A stretch of DNA of 45,249 nucleotides from Rhodospirillaceae bacterium (GCA_030151865.1 JASLCK010000325.1:1-45249), one strand, 5' to 3'. Numbered from the stretch's first letter, positions 1-8,806 are shown. The notes: generated by a model from the letters alone, not told the origin. A program made the numbers and translations.

Positions 1-82
1 TATCGGGTTCGCGCGGCCAGGCGGCGCCCGTGGGAAGCAGGGCCTGAAGCTGGGACAGGTAAAGTTCCGGCGTGGCTCGCAT
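1..82 (-). CDS. Mu gp48-like baseplate/tail protein (DUF2313), N-terminus only
   Basis: Only the first 27 codons are inside the window. The ATG is at 82-80, four bases after the stop of the preceding baseplate gene. The visible protein reads MRATPELYLSQLQALLPTGA and continues with AWPREPD. This LLPxGxAWPRE pattern near the start is typical of the Mu gp48/YmfQ (DUF2313) family, which follows gp47 in Mu and takes part in baseplate assembly. Position and motif agree; the remainder cannot be judged. Confidence 0.7.
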   Translation of the reverse strand, partial: MRATPELYLSQLQALLPTGAAWPREPD

Positions 83-86
83 GGCG

Positions 87-1139
87 TCAGCTCCAGCTCG
101 GCACGCCCAAGGTGGCGATCTCGTTCCCAGCCGGGATGAAGTTGCCCGCCGGGCTGGTCAATGTGTGGTCGGTTTCCCCGGCGGCCAGGCTGATGGCTTC
201 GCGGATATGGCTTCCCAGGATGATGCCGCCCGGCTCGGCCTCGCGGCGTAACAGGTCCGTCAGTTCGGCAACCACCGCCGCCTTCACCGCGTCGGTGCTG
301 GGGGACAGGCCGAGGATGGCCGGGTTGATGGGCTTGGACGTCGGCGCGAACACCACCACCTCGGCCGTCACCGGGCGGCGGGCGTCGATATGGGCTTGCA
401 CCTCGGCTACCTTCTCGGCGCTGGGGATGCCGCCGCCGTCATCGCACATGAACATGATGCCCACGGTGCCGACACCGAACCAGCCGGGCTTGACCCAAGC
501 GCGGGTGACGCCCGGAACCTCTAAGGCCCAGGCCACATAATCATGCGCGGCACCCCCGTGCGGCGCCTGGCGGATGCGGGCCAGCAGACGGGCCAGAAGG
601 GCGGCGGCGGTTTCGGTATCCGCGCCGCCGGTCATGCCGCCCGCGCCCACCACCAGGTCGGTGGCCACACCGCCGATGGTGGACACCACCTTGAGCTTGG
701 TCCCGGCCACCGCATTGCCGCCCGTACCCGCCACCTTGGCGCGTGCCGGAACAGTGGCCGTGGTGCCGGTCACGACAGCGGCGGCGGTCGTGACATAGGC
801 TACGCCGTCCGCGCGCTGCACTTCGGTGCCCTCATCAATGGGCGTTTCGTCGTTGCCGGTGAACACCATGTTGCCCACGGCGAAGGTGTTGGGCTTTGGG
901 TAGATTTCCCAGATGGACGCCCAACGGGCCAAGATGTCGCCATCGGCGGTGTCGAAGGGGATTTGACGGCTGATCCAGTCCTGAAAGCCGTACAGACCAT
1001 GCAGCGCCCCGGCATGCACGCGCGCCATGACGTTCAGGTTGGACATGGGCAAGCGGGCATCGGCGCCGGGCAGGCGGCTTTCGAAATCGGCCTGTTCGCG
1101 TTCGATCAGCTCGGCCAGGGTCGGGCGGGTGAAGCTCAT
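87..1139 (-). CDS. Baseplate J-like protein (Mu gp47)
   Basis: This 350-residue protein starts at the ATG at 1139 (MSFTRPTLAELIERE), which overlaps the stop of the gp46-like gene as ATGA. The open frame continues upstream to 1760, but that extension is only a shadow of the neighbours. Baseplate J-like proteins build the wedge or outer ring of contractile-tail baseplates. Family signs are the N-terminal LAELIEREQADFESRLPG segment, the central V/T/G-rich beta region with paired values and conversions (TEVQRADGVAYVTTAA), and the ARLLARIRQAPHGGAAHDYVAWA-type helix around residues 190-215. Length is close to Mu gp47. It sits between gp46-like and gp48-like genes, as in Mu. Confidence 0.93.
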   Translation of the reverse strand: MSFTRPTLAELIEREQADFESRLPGADARLPMSNLNVMARVHAGALHGLYGFQDWISRQIPFDTADGDILARWASIWEIYPKPNTFAVGNMVFTGNDETPIDEGTEVQRADGVAYVTTAAAVVTGTTATVPARAKVAGTGGNAVAGTKLKVVSTIGGVATDLVVGAGGMTGGADTETAAALLARLLARIRQAPHGGAAHDYVAWALEVPGVTRAWVKPGWFGVGTVGIMFMCDDGGGIPSAEKVAEVQAHIDARRPVTAEVVVFAPTSKPINPAILGLSPSTDAVKAAVVAELTDLLRREAEPGGIILGSHIREAISLAAGETDHTLTSPAGNFIPAGNEIATLGVPSWS

Positions 1140-1630
1140 GCGGCGATGTCCTTCCAGGCGCTGGCCAGGTTGTCGTTGGCGGTCCACAGCCAACCGAAAC
1201 GCTCGGTCACGTTGGCGGCCTTGGTCACGGTGATGGCGATGCCCAGCACGCCGGTTTCCTGCCACGCGGCGGTCACGTCCACCCGTTCGGCCACGCCCAG
1301 GCGGGTCAGCCATTCCAGCGCCTCGCGGCAATAGAACTCGGCCCGGCGGGCGGTTTCGGCCGTCTGCTTCTCGCGCGACAGCAGCCACAGGCGCGAGCCA
1401 GAGCGCCATGGCGTGTCGTCGGGGGCGTTGACCGGCGGCACCACGTCTCCCCACCAGCCCCGGCGGTCGATGGTGCCATCGGGCAGAACGTCGCCCGGCT
1501 CGGCGCGGCGGTCGGTGAACAGCGACAGGGCGATGGCGGTCTTCAGTCCGGCCTCTTGCCCCAGCAAGCCGCCGATCAGTACCCAATCGGCGGTCAGGGT
1601 CTGGCCGTTGAAAGCGGTTTGAAAGTCCAT
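1136..1630 (-). CDS. Mu gp46-like baseplate protein
   Basis: A 164-residue protein starting MDFQTAFNGQTLTADW. It fits the phage GP46 family: a small acidic protein with LFTDRRAEPGDVLPDG and RRGWWGD segments near residues 38-62 and a middle part rich in Trp and Arg. These proteins are wedge components of the baseplate (gp25/W-like role in other contractile phages). The gene starts directly after the gp45-like gene and its stop overlaps the gp47-like start, so translation of the baseplate block is probably coupled. Family assignment is firm from order and motif; the exact structural role is inferred from Mu. Confidence 0.88.
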   Translation of the reverse strand: MDFQTAFNGQTLTADWVLIGGLLGQEAGLKTAIALSLFTDRRAEPGDVLPDGTIDRRGWWGDVVPPVNAPDDTPWRSGSRLWLLSREKQTAETARRAEFYCREALEWLTRLGVAERVDVTAAWQETGVLGIAITVTKAANVTERFGWLWTANDNLASAWKDIAA

Positions 1631-2248
1631 TTACGGCCCTTCCGGCGGCTTGATGTTGAGGACCACGGAGCTGATGACGGCGCCCGCCTGCCAAGTCTTG
1701 TGTTCCCAGGCGGTGCCGCCGGTCCACGTCCAGCGCTCGCCGAATCCGGCCACGTCCCACGACCTGGACCGGGTGGCGTGCGTTTCGATGTCTTCGGCTT
1801 CCAGGCGCAGCTTCTTCCCGGCCTTGATGGTCACGTTCTGGTCGGCTTCCAGCGTGGCGTTCAGCGGGGTCTTCACCACCACGCCCGTGCGGGTCAGGTG
1901 GACCTTCTGGCCGAGGTCGTCATAGATGGCCACCTCGCCGCGCTCCAGCTCGATGCGGAACTGGCGGTCACACATGGCGATGACGAAACCGTTGGACCTG
2001 TCGCCGCCGAAGAACCCGGCGAAGGGCTGCATGCCCGGCAACGGGTGCGAGGTGAAACCGTAATCCTGGGGGCGTTCCATGCCGTCGCGGGTTTCCCCCA
2101 CCAGGAAGGTGGCTTGCACCGTCTGGCACGGGCCAGCATCGTTGACCAGGTGCAGCACGCCCTTGCCCAGGCCCAGCTTGACCCGGTTCTTCAGGTACTC
2201 CAGGCGGTTGTCCACTTCAGCCAGGATCAGGTTCACCAGCGCGCGCAT
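1631..2248 (-). CDS. Mu gp45-like baseplate spike protein
   Basis: The likely start is the ATG at 2248 (MRALVNLILAEVDNRLEYLK), giving 205 residues; its first base is the last base of the gpP stop codon. The open frame continues upstream only as a shadow. It matches the Mu gp45 / baseplate assembly V-like family: an OB-fold region at about residues 25-100 (GETRDGMERPQDYGFTSHPLPG) followed by repetitive beta strands (GVVVKTPLNATLEADQNVTI), as in trimeric membrane-piercing spikes. The C-terminus (WEHKTWQAGAVISSVVLNIKP) is less typical. Neighbours on both sides are baseplate genes. Confidence 0.88.
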   Translation of the reverse strand: MRALVNLILAEVDNRLEYLKNRVKLGLGKGVLHLVNDAGPCQTVQATFLVGETRDGMERPQDYGFTSHPLPGMQPFAGFFGGDRSNGFVIAMCDRQFRIELERGEVAIYDDLGQKVHLTRTGVVVKTPLNATLEADQNVTIKAGKKLRLEAEDIETHATRSRSWDVAGFGERWTWTGGTAWEHKTWQAGAVISSVVLNIKPPEGP

Positions 2249-3285
2249 CACTCTTCCTCCGGTTGGGCCAAGAGGTCGAACGCCCCCGGCGGGTAGAGGT
2301 TGAGCTTGGTCACCGTGCCGTCGTCGTCGTTCTTGACGAAGGCGACGTTGCCCACCAGCCAATTGCCGCCGATCCGCAACCGCGTGTCGCTGAAGGCCAC
2401 GGTCTGGCCGGGGCGCCACAGGCCGCCATCGTGCCGCCAGCCGTACACGGTGGCCGACACCGAGCGGCTTTTCCCCTGGGCCACCCGCTGTTCATGGGCC
2501 GCCCGTTCGTTCAGGTTGATGATGGTGCCCTGGGTTTCGGGAACGATGATCTTGGGGCGGTGCCGCTTTACGGCGGCGTCCCTGGCCACCCCCTGTTCCT
2601 GGCTTCCGGCCGTGGGATCGGAACTGTCTGGCGTCTCGCGGGTGCCGCGCACGATGATTTCCGAGAAGCGAGCGGCGAAGTTGTTGGGGGCGGTGGCGCT
2701 TTTGACGTTCACCCCGCGCTTCAGCTCGGCCACCGGCTTGCCCACGGTGCCCCGGCCAATGATCAGGTTTCCCAGACCGTCCGACCAAGGCAGGACACCG
2801 CGCTGGCGGCACATGCGCTCAATGCACGTCTGCACGGTGTCACCCGTGTTGACGGCCACGCGCTTGAACACGGCGCCCGTGTCGGTGGCCACCACCACCT
2901 TGATGCCGAAGGGGGCGCACATGTCGCTCGCCACGGCTTCCAGCTTCTGGTTCAGGTATTCCTTCACCTCGGCCGAGCAATCCACCAGGTCGCCGGTTGC
3001 GTCGCGCCCCGTCACCGTGACGGTGTTGGATTGTTCATCAAAGGCGGGAATGGGATTGTCCACCCATCCGGTCAGCACCGGTTCATCATCTATTTCGACG
3101 CGGCAGGATGCCCCGCCGTCAATGGGGTGTTTCTCAAGCTGACCGTCATTCAGGTATTCGTCGGTCAGGGTCAGGTTGAAGTCACCGGCCATGTGGTCCA
3201 GGTTCAGGGTTACGGCGATGTTCTCCCACCCCTCATGACGGTGGCCGCCAACCCACAGTGCCACGCGGTTTTCTGCATCAGCCAT
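2248..3285 (-). CDS. P: Baseplate hub protein gpP (Mu gp44-like)
   Basis: A 345-residue protein related to Mu gpP, the central hub that connects tail tube and spike and is structurally like T4 gp27. The N-terminus (VALWVGGHRHEGWENIAVTLNLDHMAGDF) has the usual tube-like beta barrel sequence, followed by a VEIDDEPVLTGWVD segment and VTVTGRDATGDLVDC near residues 60-105, both typical of gpP/gpD-type hubs. The C-terminal half has the second barrel (ETQGTIINLNERAAHEQRVAQGKS). The start overlaps the end of the gpN gene by 8 bases. Mu transcribes P from its own activated promoter; no such element was found here. Confidence 0.92.
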   Translation of the reverse strand: MADAENRVALWVGGHRHEGWENIAVTLNLDHMAGDFNLTLTDEYLNDGQLEKHPIDGGASCRVEIDDEPVLTGWVDNPIPAFDEQSNTVTVTGRDATGDLVDCSAEVKEYLNQKLEAVASDMCAPFGIKVVVATDTGAVFKRVAVNTGDTVQTCIERMCRQRGVLPWSDGLGNLIIGRGTVGKPVAELKRGVNVKSATAPNNFAARFSEIIVRGTRETPDSSDPTAGSQEQGVARDAAVKRHRPKIIVPETQGTIINLNERAAHEQRVAQGKSRSVSATVYGWRHDGGLWRPGQTVAFSDTRLRIGGNWLVGNVAFVKNDDDGTVTKLNLYPPGAFDLLAQPEEE

Positions 3286-4486
3286 TGGTCGGCACCTTCA
3301 GGGTCAGGCCACCGGGGATGAAGCCGGGATGGCGAATGGTCGGGTTGCGGGTCAGCACGTCGCTTTCGCGGGCGGCATCGCCATAGAGACGCTGGGCCAG
3401 CACTAAAGCGGGGGTGTCGGCGTCGTTGGTCACGTCCGACAGGCGCGACAGGTCGGCGCCGCGCGTGGTGATGTCGCGGACGGATGCGGCGCGCAGGGTG
3501 TCCAGGGACTGATAGACGCTGTCGGGTGCGGTCATCATGCGTTCGTCCAGGGACGCGGCCACGTCATCGCGCACGGTCACGGCGTCGTCGTAGACGGCAA
3601 AGGGAATGTCGGCCGATGCTTCCGCCGCCTCGACCGCCGCCAGCCCCCGCACCAAATCAATCATGGCGGCCTGGTTGGTGGCGGCCTGGGCGCGCATGGT
3701 CGTGGTGGCGGTGATCGGTGCGAAGTCCTGACCGTAATCCAGGAAGCCGCGCGCCGCCTGATAGCGTTGCCAGCCCTGGCCCTGCATGCCCATCGCCAGG
3801 GACATCAGCTCGGAAAAGGATGACCCGAAGCCGGAACCGCCCCACAGGGAACCCCGCAGGCTCAACACGCGGCCCAGCAGCGACGACACGCCGCCATTGT
3901 ACCGGCTCGCGCTGGTGCCCTTGGCCAGGGCCGCCTCTATCTTGTCCAGCGCGGCGCCAGCGGCAGCGGTGGCCCGGCTCAACACGTCGTCATTGCCGCG
4001 CGGGCTGAACTTCGCGTCGAAATCCCCCACCACCGTCGCCTTGCTGGCGGTGCTGGCCTGGCGCACGGCATAGGCGGTGTCGGCCTTGACCGTGTGCAGC
4101 GCCTTCTTGTTGTATTCCACGAAGGTGATGTTGAAGGCGACATAGCCGCCTTCTTCCACACTCTCGCGCCAGGTCACGCCGCGCACCTGGACTTGCCAGC
4201 TATCGCCCCACAGGTCGATATATTCGCCGGGGCCTTTTTGCTCCAGCGCCTCAAGCAACTTGTTCTTGGCGGGCAAATAATTGCCGCCCAGCTTGGAGGC
4301 CAGCAGGAAGGCTTCCACCTTGTAGCGGCGCAGTTTCTTGCCGGTGTCTTCGGGAACGCCTTCGTCGCGGTCGGGGAACTGATGATCAGCACCACGGCGG
4401 CCGGTTTCGCCCTCGCGAGCCTTCACCTCGAAAGGCACGCCGCGGAAGCTGGACGGCCGCAGATTGTCGCGCCAGCTCTCGGCCAT
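3278..4486 (-). CDS. N: DNA circularisation / tail-baseplate protein gpN (Mu gp43-like)
   Basis: A 402-residue protein beginning MAESWRDNLRPSSFRGVPFE, a hallmark of the DNA_circ_N (Mu gpN) family. The conserved domain covers about residues 5-100 (GADHQFPDRDEGVPEDTGKK, then YKVEAFLLASKLGGNYLPAK and LWGDSWQVQVRGV), and the rest is a long helical Ala-rich region. Despite the historic name, in Mu this is a tail/baseplate component needed for infective particles. The first base of its start codon is the last base of the tape-measure stop codon, and its 3' end overlaps gpP. The assignment is secure; the biochemical role is taken from Mu. Confidence 0.92.
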   Translation of the reverse strand: MAESWRDNLRPSSFRGVPFEVKAREGETGRRGADHQFPDRDEGVPEDTGKKLRRYKVEAFLLASKLGGNYLPAKNKLLEALEQKGPGEYIDLWGDSWQVQVRGVTWRESVEEGGYVAFNITFVEYNKKALHTVKADTAYAVRQASTASKATVVGDFDAKFSPRGNDDVLSRATAAAGAALDKIEAALAKGTSASRYNGGVSSLLGRVLSLRGSLWGGSGFGSSFSELMSLAMGMQGQGWQRYQAARGFLDYGQDFAPITATTTMRAQAATNQAAMIDLVRGLAAVEAAEASADIPFAVYDDAVTVRDDVAASLDERMMTAPDSVYQSLDTLRAASVRDITTRGADLSRLSDVTNDADTPALVLAQRLYGDAARESDVLTRNPTIRHPGFIPGGLTLKVPTNG

Positions 4487-6516
4487 CAGTTGCCCCCTGC
4501 CATGGACTGACCCGTGCGGGCAATCACGGTCACGCCGGGGGTGGACCCGCGCACATCGGCGCGCACGCCGGGCGGCAGCACCAGCACCACTTCAATGCGC
4601 TGGGGCGCGGCGGCGGTTTGGGCGGCGGCTTGGCCCCCGGACGAACCCTGGGCGGCGCCGCTCTCCGAACCCTTGGCCATGATCTGGGCGCCCCTGGCCT
4701 CGGCGGCGGTGATACCGGCACCGGGCGCGGCCATGCTGGCCTTGCCCCCGGCATTGTCCACGGCGGCGCCGGGCGTCACCTGGTTGTCGTTCACGGCGTT
4801 GTCGTTGGATGCCGCCGCCACGGCCGAACCCACCTGCGGCATGCCGTCGCCCTTGGGGTCCACCCACCCCATCATCTTGGCGAAGTCGGTCAGCGGCCCG
4901 CGCACCTTGTCCCAAATGGCCATGATGTTGGCCACGCCCGCGTCCCAGGTCGCGGTGACCTTGCCCCATACCGCGTCGAAGATGCCGGTGATGGCCTCGC
5001 CGATGGGCGCCACCACCTCGACCAGCGCCGCCCATTTGGTGCTGATGCCTTCCCACATGCCCATGGCGAAGGTCTTCAACTGGCTCCAATTGTCGATGAT
5101 CTTGATTGCCGCCCAGCCGATGGGGCCGGTGAAGGCCAGGATGGTGCGCCAGTGTTCCGTCACCCCGTTCCAGATGGTGGAAAAGAACGATTTCACCGCG
5201 CCCCAATTGTCGATCAGCACGGCGGCGCCGATGGCAATGCCTGCGATGGCCAGGCCAACGGGACTGGCGATGATGGACGTTGACATGGCCGTCCACGCCA
5301 CGGTGGCCATGGCAATGGCGGGCGGCAACAGAGTGAAGGCGGCGCCTACGGCGACGATGGCGGCGGTGGTGGCGGGCGATGCGCTGGCCATGTCGCCCAG
5401 CACGGTCACCACCGGGGTGATGACCTTCAGCGCCATGTTGAACGGCGGCAACAGCGCCGCGCCCACGGCCTCGCCCAGCTTGCCGAGCTGGGAATTGAAG
5501 CCCTTCAGCAACTCCTTGTTGGTTTCCATCATGCGGGCGAAATCGGTGTCCACCGTGCCCGAGGCGCCAGCAATATCGGCCTTGAGCTTCTTGTACTCAT
5601 CCATGTTGGCGAGCATGGGCTTCAGGAAGTCCATCACCTGCATGTCGCCGAACAGCTCGCCGATCTTGAAGGGGTCGCCCTTGGTCATGGACTGAACCTT
5701 CTGGATCAGCACTTCCATGGGGTTCTCGCCATTGGCCATGGCGTCCTTCAGCGTCTTCTTCAGGTTCACGCCATGCTCGGCGAACTTCTTGACCGTCTCG
5801 GGCGCGGTGGCCTTGGCCAGGAAGTTCTTCATGTTGTTGGCCGCCTCGCTGGGGTCGGAGGCACCCTTCTTGGCGATCTGGAGCGCCGCGCCCAGAGTGG
5901 TGACGGCTTCGGTGCCCTGAAGGCCCAGGCCCTTGGCGGCGGCGCCCAGGGTCGGGAAATACTTGGCCATGTCCTTCAGTTCGAAGGCACCCTGTTTGCC
6001 CGCGAAGGCCAGTTGGTCCAGCGCCTTGCCCATGCCCTCGGGCGCCACGCCCAGGGTGTCGTTCAGCACGAACGCGGTCTTGGCCAAATCGTCAACGCTG
6101 GCCTGGGCGGCGGTGGCGGTGCGCCCAATGGCCTCAAGCATGCCGCTGGCCTTGTCGCGGGCCATGCCAGCCGACACCAGGGCGGTGTAGCCTTTGAGCA
6201 ATTCCTGGATGGACTGATTGGTGCGGTCGGGCACGGCCAATTCGCGAAGCTGGCTCTTCAGCCCTGCAACCTTGTCGTTGGCCATTTCGGCGGTAATGCC
6301 CGCCTGCATCAACTCGTGTTCGAAGTCGCTGGCCTGACTGACAGCTTGGCCGATGACGTGAAGAGACGCCCACGCCTGGCCCACCTGCACCAGGGAACCG
6401 GCCAAGTCACCGGCCGCCCGGTTGATCTGGCCGATACCGCCCACGGCGTTGCCGATGGTGCTGTTGAAGCCCCCGGCTAGCGCCGCGCCGATAATGATGT
6501 TGGTGGCCAGAGACAA
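4486..6516 (-). CDS. Tail tape measure protein
   Basis: A 676-residue tape measure protein that sets tail length and is threaded through the tube. The N-terminal third carries the TP901-type core (DFEHELMQAGITAEMANDKV, then ELAVPDRTNQSIQELLKGYTALVSAG and LNDTLGVAPEGMGKALDQLAFAGKQG). Residues about 360-450 form hydrophobic segments (VITPVVTVLGDMASASPATT; IIASPVGLAIAGIAIGAAVL) that would cross the inner membrane during DNA entry. The C-terminus is Ala/Gly/Asn-rich and low complexity. At about 0.15 nm per residue the length predicts a tail near 100 nm, about Mu size. It follows the frameshifted chaperone pair, as in most long-tailed phages. Confidence 0.95.
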   Translation of the reverse strand: MSLATNIIIGAALAGGFNSTIGNAVGGIGQINRAAGDLAGSLVQVGQAWASLHVIGQAVSQASDFEHELMQAGITAEMANDKVAGLKSQLRELAVPDRTNQSIQELLKGYTALVSAGMARDKASGMLEAIGRTATAAQASVDDLAKTAFVLNDTLGVAPEGMGKALDQLAFAGKQGAFELKDMAKYFPTLGAAAKGLGLQGTEAVTTLGAALQIAKKGASDPSEAANNMKNFLAKATAPETVKKFAEHGVNLKKTLKDAMANGENPMEVLIQKVQSMTKGDPFKIGELFGDMQVMDFLKPMLANMDEYKKLKADIAGASGTVDTDFARMMETNKELLKGFNSQLGKLGEAVGAALLPPFNMALKVITPVVTVLGDMASASPATTAAIVAVGAAFTLLPPAIAMATVAWTAMSTSIIASPVGLAIAGIAIGAAVLIDNWGAVKSFFSTIWNGVTEHWRTILAFTGPIGWAAIKIIDNWSQLKTFAMGMWEGISTKWAALVEVVAPIGEAITGIFDAVWGKVTATWDAGVANIMAIWDKVRGPLTDFAKMMGWVDPKGDGMPQVGSAVAAASNDNAVNDNQVTPGAAVDNAGGKASMAAPGAGITAAEARGAQIMAKGSESGAAQGSSGGQAAAQTAAAPQRIEVVLVLPPGVRADVRGSTPGVTVIARTGQSMAGGN

Positions 6517-6521
6517 GGCGC

Positions 6522-6949
6522 TTACCCCTGATGTTCCAGTTCTTGGACCTCGGCCATGTAGGCCAGGAATTCCCTGGTCGGCATGGCTTCGATCTCAGCC
6601 CGCGACCAGCCGCTCACGCGGGCAAGGCGGAGGACGTCTCGCCGGAGTTCTCGTCCTCCGGAGAGGGAAAATTTTGCAGAAGGCCCTGGAGCTTGCCGTA
6701 ATCGACCGGATGCAAGATTTCGATCAGGTCCACCGGCACGCCGCACAGGATGGCCAGAATGTTGATTTCGCGCACACGGGGGGACGCCGCTTCGACATCC
6801 AACGCGTCGAACAACTCCATGTTGGCCTTGACATGAGGCTCAACCATGCTGAGGGCCGCATAGCGGACACCGCCCATGGTGCGCGGCCGGAACAGCGGGA
6901 AGGTATGGACCGGCAGGCCCTTTTCGTTGGTCGTGGTTTTCTCTTCCAT
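6522..6949 (-). CDS. Tail assembly chaperone GT, made by -1 frameshift
   Basis: Predicted 142-residue fusion product. Ribosomes read the first 94 codons of the short chaperone frame (6949 to 6668), slip back one base on A_AAT_TTT at 6674-6668, and continue from the TCC at 6668 to the stop at 6524-6522. The added 48-residue T part (SLSGGRELRRDVLRLA, then VSGWSRAEIEAMPTREFLAY) has the WSRAEIEAMPTREF motif common in phage T/gpE-like extensions but no start codon of its own with a ribosome-binding site. GT-type proteins bind the tape measure and recruit tail tube subunits. The stop lies 5 bases before the tape measure start, as expected for this module. Confidence 0.85.
6614..6949 (-). CDS. Tail assembly chaperone G (Mu gp41-like)
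   Basis: Zero-frame product of 111 residues, MEEKTTTNEKGLPVHTFPLF to the stop at 6614. The start has a GGGGG run five bases upstream. It is the phage tail assembly chaperone of the Mu gp41 / E-type family, with the typical RTMGGVRYAALSMVEPHVKA and REINILAILCGVPVDLIEIL segments and a C-terminal acidic tail (SPEDENSGETSS). It lies between tail tube and tape measure genes. The last 17 residues are replaced by the T domain in the frameshifted form. Confidence 0.9.
   Translation of the reverse strand: MEEKTTTNEKGLPVHTFPLFRPRTMGGVRYAALSMVEPHVKANMELFDALDVEAASPRVREINILAILCGVPVDLIEILHPVDYGKLQGLLQNFPSPEDENSGETSSALPA
6642..6674 (-). promoter_or_regulatory. Programmed -1 ribosomal frameshift signal
   Basis: On the minus strand the heptamer A AAT TTT (6674-6668) lies in the zero frame exactly as X XXY YYZ (codons CAA AAT TTT). 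Six bases downstream begins a perfect 6-bp hairpin, CCGGAG at 6661-6656 and CTCCGG at 6647-6642, with an 8-base loop (6655-6648). Spacing and stem position match known bacterial -1 signals. The -1 frame then stays open for 48 codons up to the tape measure gene. Confidence 0.85.
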
Positions 6950-6959
6950 CTGTGCCCCC

Positions 6960-7319
6960 TTAGATTTTCTCGGCCGGATTGCCGTTGATCTTGATCTTCA
7001 TCGGCCCGCCATCCTTGGCGGCGAACTTCAGCGTGTCGGCGCGGAAGGCGTTACGGATCAGCCACGTCTGCCCGGTGTCGGCGCGGAAGGTCACGGTGGC
7101 GTCCACCAGGTTGTTGATGTCTTCCACCGGGGTTTCGGCGGAAATGGGCACGTCGCATTCCAGCTCGGATTGCTTCGGGCTTTCGGTGTGGCCCACGGTG
7201 CCGTCGCCCAGGACGACGGGCTTGCGCTCCCACCCGCCCAAATCCAGCGAGGCGCCGTGCAGGGTGCCCACCTTCTTGCCGTCGTAGGCGATATCGGCGC
7301 GGCCAAGGTATTTGGTCAT
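6960..7319 (-). CDS. M: Tail tube protein gpM (Mu gp40-like)
   Basis: A 119-residue protein matching the Mu gpM tail tube family in size and sequence: MTKYLGRADIAYDGKKVGTL at the start, then GGWERKPVVLGDGTVGHTES and a C-terminal beta region (MKIKINGNPAEKI). Tube subunits polymerise as hexameric rings inside the sheath. It lies directly after the sheath gene and 11 bases before the chaperone gene, the order found in Mu. No oddities are seen. Confidence 0.93.
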   Translation of the reverse strand: MTKYLGRADIAYDGKKVGTLHGASLDLGGWERKPVVLGDGTVGHTESPKQSELECDVPISAETPVEDINNLVDATVTFRADTGQTWLIRNAFRADTLKFAAKDGGPMKIKINGNPAEKI

Positions 7320-7330
7320 TTAAACCCCCG

Positions 7331-8806
7331 TTAAACGATGAACTGGATGAGCGCCGCGCCCTTGCGGTACTGGTTGACCAGGTCGGGCTGAAGCAGATGA
7401 TCGGCGCGGCAACGGTCATCGGCGTTGCGCTCGACCACCAGGGCGGCCTTGAAGGCGTCCACGTTCTCCACCCACCCGCGCTGTTCCCAATCACGGGCCA
7501 GGGCGATGTTCTCGGCCTTCAGGATGGAGGGCGTGACGATGGCCTGACCGACGCCGAAGTTGGTCCCGTCGTCGGCCAGCTTGTGGCGCGGGAACTTCTG
7601 CGCCTGGCGGGCGCGCCAAGTGCGGCGCAGCACCGACAGGGTGGCGGGGGTTTCCACGTCCAGATAGCTGGGATCGTTCAGGCCCCAATCGTTGACCTGA
7701 TAGGTGGTGATGGCCCGTTCGATCTGGCACAGACCCGAAGACGTGACCGTGAAGGTGCTGATGCCGTCCCACAGCAGAAGGTTGCGCTCCAGCTTGTCGA
7801 AGCGGTCCTTCTCGGCCGGGGCCATCATGCCCTTCAGGGTCAAGGTCTGGAGCGGCCGGGCCGGGTCGATGTCGATGGAGGACGCCGCCACCGCGCAATA
7901 GATGGCCGCGACCTCATAGGCCGGGGTCGGCGAACCATAGGTGGGCATGATGGACAGCGGGAAGGCGTTCAGGCTGTTGCCCAAGGTGGTCAGCGCCGCG
8001 TGGTCGCCCGCATGCGCGCTCCACACCTGGCCTTCGATCTGCTGGCCAGCGGACCAGCGTTCGGTGAATTCCGCCACCACGGCGGTCAGGTTGGCGCCAT
8101 CGGTATAGGGGTTCGCCACATGGTGATACTGGGCGTCGCCCAGCGCCGTCATGCCCGCCACCAAATCGGGATTGCCCGCGCCGCCGCTGAACGGGGTGAT
8201 GGTGAAGGTCAGGCCGTCGTCGGGAATGTCGCCCTGGTAATAGCCCAGGCGGATGTCCAGGCCGTTCCAGGCCGCGCCCTTGTGCCGGGCGGTCAGGTTG
8301 ACCTTGGAGGGCGTGACGCCGTCCACGGCGGCGGTGAACACCAAATCCAGGTTGGCGTTGATGGCGGCGGCCAGACCCTCGGCCACCTGGTCGGCAGTGG
8401 CGCCGATGGCGACGGAAAACTGGACGCGCTGGCCGCCGATCCACACCGTTCGGGTGCTGGCCGACAGGGCCGGGCCGGAAACGGCGATGGCGGCGGCGGC
8501 CTTGGTCCCGGCCGGGTTGTCTTCCAACGCCACCACCCACACGTCCAGCATGTCGCTGGCCTTGCGGAAGGCGCGGGCCATGGCGGCCAGCATGGAACCC
8601 CGGCCGCCCAGCTTCACGCCGTGGTCGGCGGCCAGCAGGCGGGTCGGAACGTTGGTGGGCGCGGTGCCGTTGGGCAGCTTTTGGGCGAACATCACCACGC
8701 GGGTGGCGTCCAGCGCCAGGCCCTTGACGGCGTGGCTGTTGTCAAACTCGACCTCAAAGCCCGGCAGGCGAGAGGACAGGCTGATCTGCGCGAAACTGAT
8801 CGACAT
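7331..8806 (-). CDS. L: Tail sheath protein gpL (Mu gp39-like)
   Basis: A 491-residue contractile sheath subunit, close to the Mu gpL length. It starts MSISFAQISLSSRLPGFEVE, typical of this family (I.F..IP...R.PG.y.E), followed by a nucleotide-like ring region (LLAADHGVKLGGRGSMLAAM) and a C-terminal part with VNDWGLNDPSYLDVETPATL and the terminal PDLVNQYRKGAALIQFIV strand that forms the inter-subunit arm. It demonstrates that the phage is a myovirus. The start lies 7 bases after the upstream DUF2635 gene. Confidence 0.95.
   Translation of the reverse strand: MSISFAQISLSSRLPGFEVEFDNSHAVKGLALDATRVVMFAQKLPNGTAPTNVPTRLLAADHGVKLGGRGSMLAAMARAFRKASDMLDVWVVALEDNPAGTKAAAAIAVSGPALSASTRTVWIGGQRVQFSVAIGATADQVAEGLAAAINANLDLVFTAAVDGVTPSKVNLTARHKGAAWNGLDIRLGYYQGDIPDDGLTFTITPFSGGAGNPDLVAGMTALGDAQYHHVANPYTDGANLTAVVAEFTERWSAGQQIEGQVWSAHAGDHAALTTLGNSLNAFPLSIMPTYGSPTPAYEVAAIYCAVAASSIDIDPARPLQTLTLKGMMAPAEKDRFDKLERNLLLWDGISTFTVTSSGLCQIERAITTYQVNDWGLNDPSYLDVETPATLSVLRRTWRARQAQKFPRHKLADDGTNFGVGQAIVTPSILKAENIALARDWEQRGWVENVDAFKAALVVERNADDRCRADHLLQPDLVNQYRKGAALIQFIV

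Noticed and set aside
543..5695. Long plus-strand open frames opposite the baseplate and tape measure genes (for example 543-1334, 2263-3321, 4514-5695)
   Set aside because: They mirror well-identified minus-strand genes in high-GC DNA, lack ribosome-binding sites, and have no recognisable domains.
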